In this document: positions 61,555-64,000 of the stretch, in pieces
Position numbering within the stretch: the first letter of the stretch is position 1
Layout: each line of letters begins with the position of its first letter
NCBI RefSeq assembly: GCF_932294415.1
Contig: NC_065537.1
Location: 64,866,290 to 64,930,289, forward strand
Length of the DNA: 64,000 nt
DNA from: Quercus robur
Lineage: Eukaryota > Streptophyta > Magnoliopsida > Fagales > Fagaceae
Direction: 5' to 3'
Made by a program: the position numbers and the translations under genes
Notes under the pieces: model-generated
Seen by the model: the letters and a program-made list of their open reading frames with translations, nothing else
The model's database searches: none
What the model was told of the DNA's origin: nothing

Positions 61555-61566
61555 GCTTTGATACCA
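61555..61566 (-). other. Primer-binding site of the exon-2 Copia
   Basis: On the minus strand TGGTATCAAAGC directly follows the 5' LTR end TCTAACA. It differs in one base from the usual initiator-Met tRNA complement (TGGTATCAGAGC). Confidence 0.88.
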
Positions 61567-61880
61567 TGTTAGAATGCAAGCTATCATACAATCTTCATCA
61601 ATGGTGGACAACAATCAAACCATGAGAGAGATGAGAGAATTGTATATGCTTCAATATATAAATATCTGATGCTCTACCCTTTATATAGTAGGATCAGAGG
61701 TGGGAAAAAATAAACTACTTTAACTAACTTCTGATCTACCCAATAAAGATGTGACAAATGTCCAAATAGAAAATTAACCAAATGTTATATATAGACTATA
61801 TGTAGCTTAAGCTAGTCTAAACTATCTCGTAAACTACTTGGACTACTTGTAGCTTAGGCAGTCATGTACACAGTTTAATA
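61567..61880 (-). repeat. 5' LTR of the exon-2 Copia
   Basis: 314 bp. On the minus strand it begins TATTAAAC and ends TCTAACA. The expected terminal TGTTA..TAACA pair would be perfect if the second base G had mutated to A. The plus strand shows ctttatatagtagg near 61679. Confidence 0.85.
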
Positions 61881-61885
61881 GATAT

Positions 61886-62276
61886 TACGATGCCGGGGAT
61901 GACGTAAAGTTTTATTTCCCATTTGCATTCACAATAAAATGCTTTCATGGAGCACATTAGAGTTCCAAGCTCAACTGGAGGCCAAGAATGAGCTTTCAAA
62001 TGCACTGGAAGCCATCAAGTGGGGCACATATTACTTGATCAAAGCGCAACCTGAGCCAAACGTTCTATATGGTCAAATTGGTGATGGTGATTCTGATCAT
62101 GCTTGTTGGCAGTGACCGGAAGACATGACCACGCCAGAGCCAACTTATAAGATTGATGATGAACATCCAAGATCTGATCTTGCTGCTGAAACTTCTGCTG
62201 CTTTTGCTGTAGCTTCTATTGTTTTCAAGCCAACAAACGACAAATACGCATCCAACTATTAGACCATGCAAAATAG
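61886..62276 (+). pseudogene. Copy D exon 2, right part
   Basis: Continues the host exon after the retrotransposon: YDAGDDVKFYFPFAFTI, then a 1-bp deletion, [34 protein letters not shown], and [20 protein letters not shown]. The acceptor side and Asp pair are interrupted by the insertion. The donor-side sequence aaatag|gttt is one base off the other copies. Confidence 0.85.
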
Positions 62277-64000
62277 GTTTATTTCCTCTCTCCACCATTG
62301 TAATCACTATTTATCACTGTTATGGATCGTTATAATTAAGTGATTATATTCACCTCATTTTTTTTAACTATTTAAATTCTTAGAATAATAGATAATTTAA
62401 CATGTCTTAGAATATCTACTTTTAGGTAAAATTTCAAAGTTACATGTAAGGATGAATGTTAGAATATTAACTTACATTTTAAAAATAAAAAATCTTGTAT
62501 TTACCTTTTTTTTTTTTTGTGTGTGTAACCATTTAAATTCTTAAAATAATTGATAATTTAATATGTCTTAGAATATTTTCTTTTAGGTAAAATTTTAATG
62601 TTACATGTGAGGACGAATGTTAGAATATTAATTTACATTTTAAAAATAAAAACTCTTGTATGTTGAATCCAACTTATTAAAGATTTAAACTTACATATGA
62701 GCAGTGACGACTCCAGAAATTTTTTTCAGAGTGTTCCCCAACAAGTATAAATTACACAATTTAATAAAAAGAAAATTTTGTATATTGATAACAACAACAA
62801 TAAAAAAACACGTAAATACATAAAGTTTACAATTGTCTTTTACGTTGTTTTCTTATCATATATTTGTCCATAATTCTAGTAAAAGAATAAACAATAAACT
62901 ATAAATTCATTTGAAATATTAATAAAATTATTAATTATTGTTGTTCAGTTGTTTCATTAATTTGCTTGTCTTTTATAAACTATAATTTGTTATATTGTTG
63001 TTTCATTAATTATAAAATTATTAATTGTTGTTTAGCCTAACATAATTTAATTTATTTGTCTTTTATAATGTGTTGGTTAGTTAAATTATTAATTATTGTT
63101 TATTAGTTGCTTCCCCCAATTAATTAATGGTTAATTAAATTATTGTTTATTAGTTGTACTAGCACGCACCCCACGTGCATTTACTTCCCCCAATTCAAAT
63201 ATCCCACCTCGGCCCCATGTCCCCATTCATCCCGCCACTTCAGACAAGCCCCATGGCCCCCAATCACAAGAGTCAATCAAAAAAATTCACAATCACAAAT
63301 CACAATACACTAAAAGACAATTAATTGTATCTCACTAACACCAACACCAACGGATAAAGTAAAAAACATGGGCAAATATTAATAAAGTGATAAGATAAAG
63401 CTAAGCAATCAGATAAAGTCTCAAAGAGAGAGACTCTCATTTGCTTTCAGTCTTCAGATAAAGAGAGAGAGACAGAGAGTCTAAGAGAGAAACTCATACC
63501 CATTAATCCATTAACCCGTATATGTAAGAGACTAAAGAGAGAAAAAGATGAAATACCTTAAGGCAATGTTATGAATACCGTTTTGAAACTCGTTTCGGTT
63601 TGTTAATTGGAATAAAATATTTTGGTACCAAATTGGTACTGGACTATTTCAGTGTATCATTTTGAAGTTACCGCAAATAAATAAATAAATAAATATATAT
63701 ATATATATATATATTATTCATATATATAAAATATAAAAAATTCAATATATTAGTTTTTTTTTCAACTCTTAGAAAAAGTAAGCATATCAGCATATGGTTA
63801 TTTTTATAAATAAAATTATAAAATCATTAATGGCATTTTTGTACATAAAGCCAACATTTTGAGTAATTAAAATCATAGAACCTTCTTGAAATTCATTTTC
63901 CCATTTCCCAAACCCACCCACGTGAACCACTCTTTCTCACCTATCCAATTTATTTCAATTGTCTCTCACACTTGTCAATATTCTTTTCAAAGTTTCAAAC
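62277..64000. other. Start of intron 2 of copy D, then inserted DNA
   Basis: To about 62702 the sequence follows intron 2 of copy B, with an internal duplicated part (tttttaaataataaaa-like segments around 62400 and 62580). It then changes at cagtgacgactccagaaattttttt, which resembles the terminus of a hAT-type element whose other end is not seen. From about 63565 a second repeat related to 54223-54639 seems to begin (accgttttgaaactcgtttcgg). No gene is recognised and exon 3 is not reached. Confidence 0.5.

Larger units (their letters stand above)
57924..61880 (-). mobile_element. Truncated Copia retrotransposon in exon 2 of copy D
   Basis: Bracketed by the 5-bp duplication gatat (57919-57923, 61881-61885), which splits the YYDAGD codons of the host exon. 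Read on the minus strand it has a 314-bp 5' LTR (61880-61567), a primer site, gag, protease and integrase, and then passes straight into a 3' LTR remnant. RT and RNase H and most of the 3' LTR are gone; the junction is a TA microsatellite at 58012-58039. What is left is 3957 bp. Confidence 0.92.
55145..62276 (+). pseudogene. GH9 endo-1,4-beta-glucanase, copy D (exons 1 and 2 only, split by Copia)
   Basis: Exon 1 corresponds to 55145-55341 and exon 2 to 57903-57923 plus 61886-62276 around a retrotransposon. The start codon is ATA (55145-55147) where A and B have ATG. One base is missing in the signal-peptide codons (atcttttattagttc), and a +1/-1 pair replaces EAQRSGK by EGPTFWK. In exon 2 one base is missing after TFTI (acaataaaatg), WQR has become WQ-stop (62114-62116), and the end is decayed (tccaactattagacc). 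Exon 2 still shows YDAGDDVKF and [12 protein letters not shown]. Exons 3-6 are not found before the window ends. Intron 1 holds two solo LTRs. The most decayed copy. Confidence 0.88.

Noticed and set aside
1-64000. A novel multi-gene defence or metabolic system
   Set aside because: Recognisable coding sequence consists of GH9 pseudogenes and retrotransposon genes; nothing suggests an undescribed enzymatic system.

Overview
The window is plant nuclear DNA: AT-rich, with intron-containing genes (GT..AG introns), Copia retrotransposons primed by initiator-Met tRNA, Helitrons, hAT and Tourist-like elements and tRNA-derived SINEs. A woody eudicot is my guess from the general look of the sequence; nothing here proves the species. 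No bacterial or organellar features were seen.

The backbone is a tandem array of one gene family, glycoside hydrolase family 9 (GH9) class-B endo-1,4-beta-glucanases, the secreted enzymes that trim cellulose and xyloglucan in plant cell walls. Four copies lie on the + strand: A (2741-18089), B (22912-28345), C (promoter near 37.85 kb, body 46888-52206) and D (55145-62276, running off the right edge of what can be recognised). Complete copies have six exons of about 225, 414, 87, 147-153, 276 and 330 bp and would encode about 490 residues. Each copy carries visible damage: A has a 4-bp frameshifting insertion in exon 1 and has lost the catalytic Glu; B has one stop codon in exon 1 and one 1-bp deletion in exon 5; C lacks exon 1 and nearly all of exon 2 and has a 5-bp deletion in exon 5; D has lost its start codon, is frameshifted and is split by a retrotransposon inside exon 2. 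As read, the locus looks like a decaying gene cluster, although B is only two small changes from an open frame.

The repeated unit includes a TATA promoter module (five copies: 2591, 22257 as an orphan, 22790s, 37842 and 55026) and a shared 3' flank of about 1.2 kb (20390-21560, 28505-29990, 52495-54230). Comparing the copies gives empty sites, so many insertions can be placed to the base: a 7.8-kb Copia element in intron 4 of A; a hAT element and a solo LTR in intron 5 of A; a foldback element in intron 1 of B; a 2.1-kb Helitron in intron 5 of C; a 6.1-kb Helitron between B and C; two solo LTRs in intron 1 of D; and a truncated Copia in exon 2 of D.

The B-C interval (30-46.9 kb) is a patchwork of Helitron, MITEs, hAT, LTR-like pieces and coding-looking scraps with no intact gene. 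The first 2.6 kb and last 1.7 kb are transposon-rich, AT-rich intergenic DNA. I found no tRNA or rRNA gene, no CRISPR array and no sign of a new enzymatic system. The main value of the window is a finely readable history of duplication, mosaic exchange, insertion and decay.
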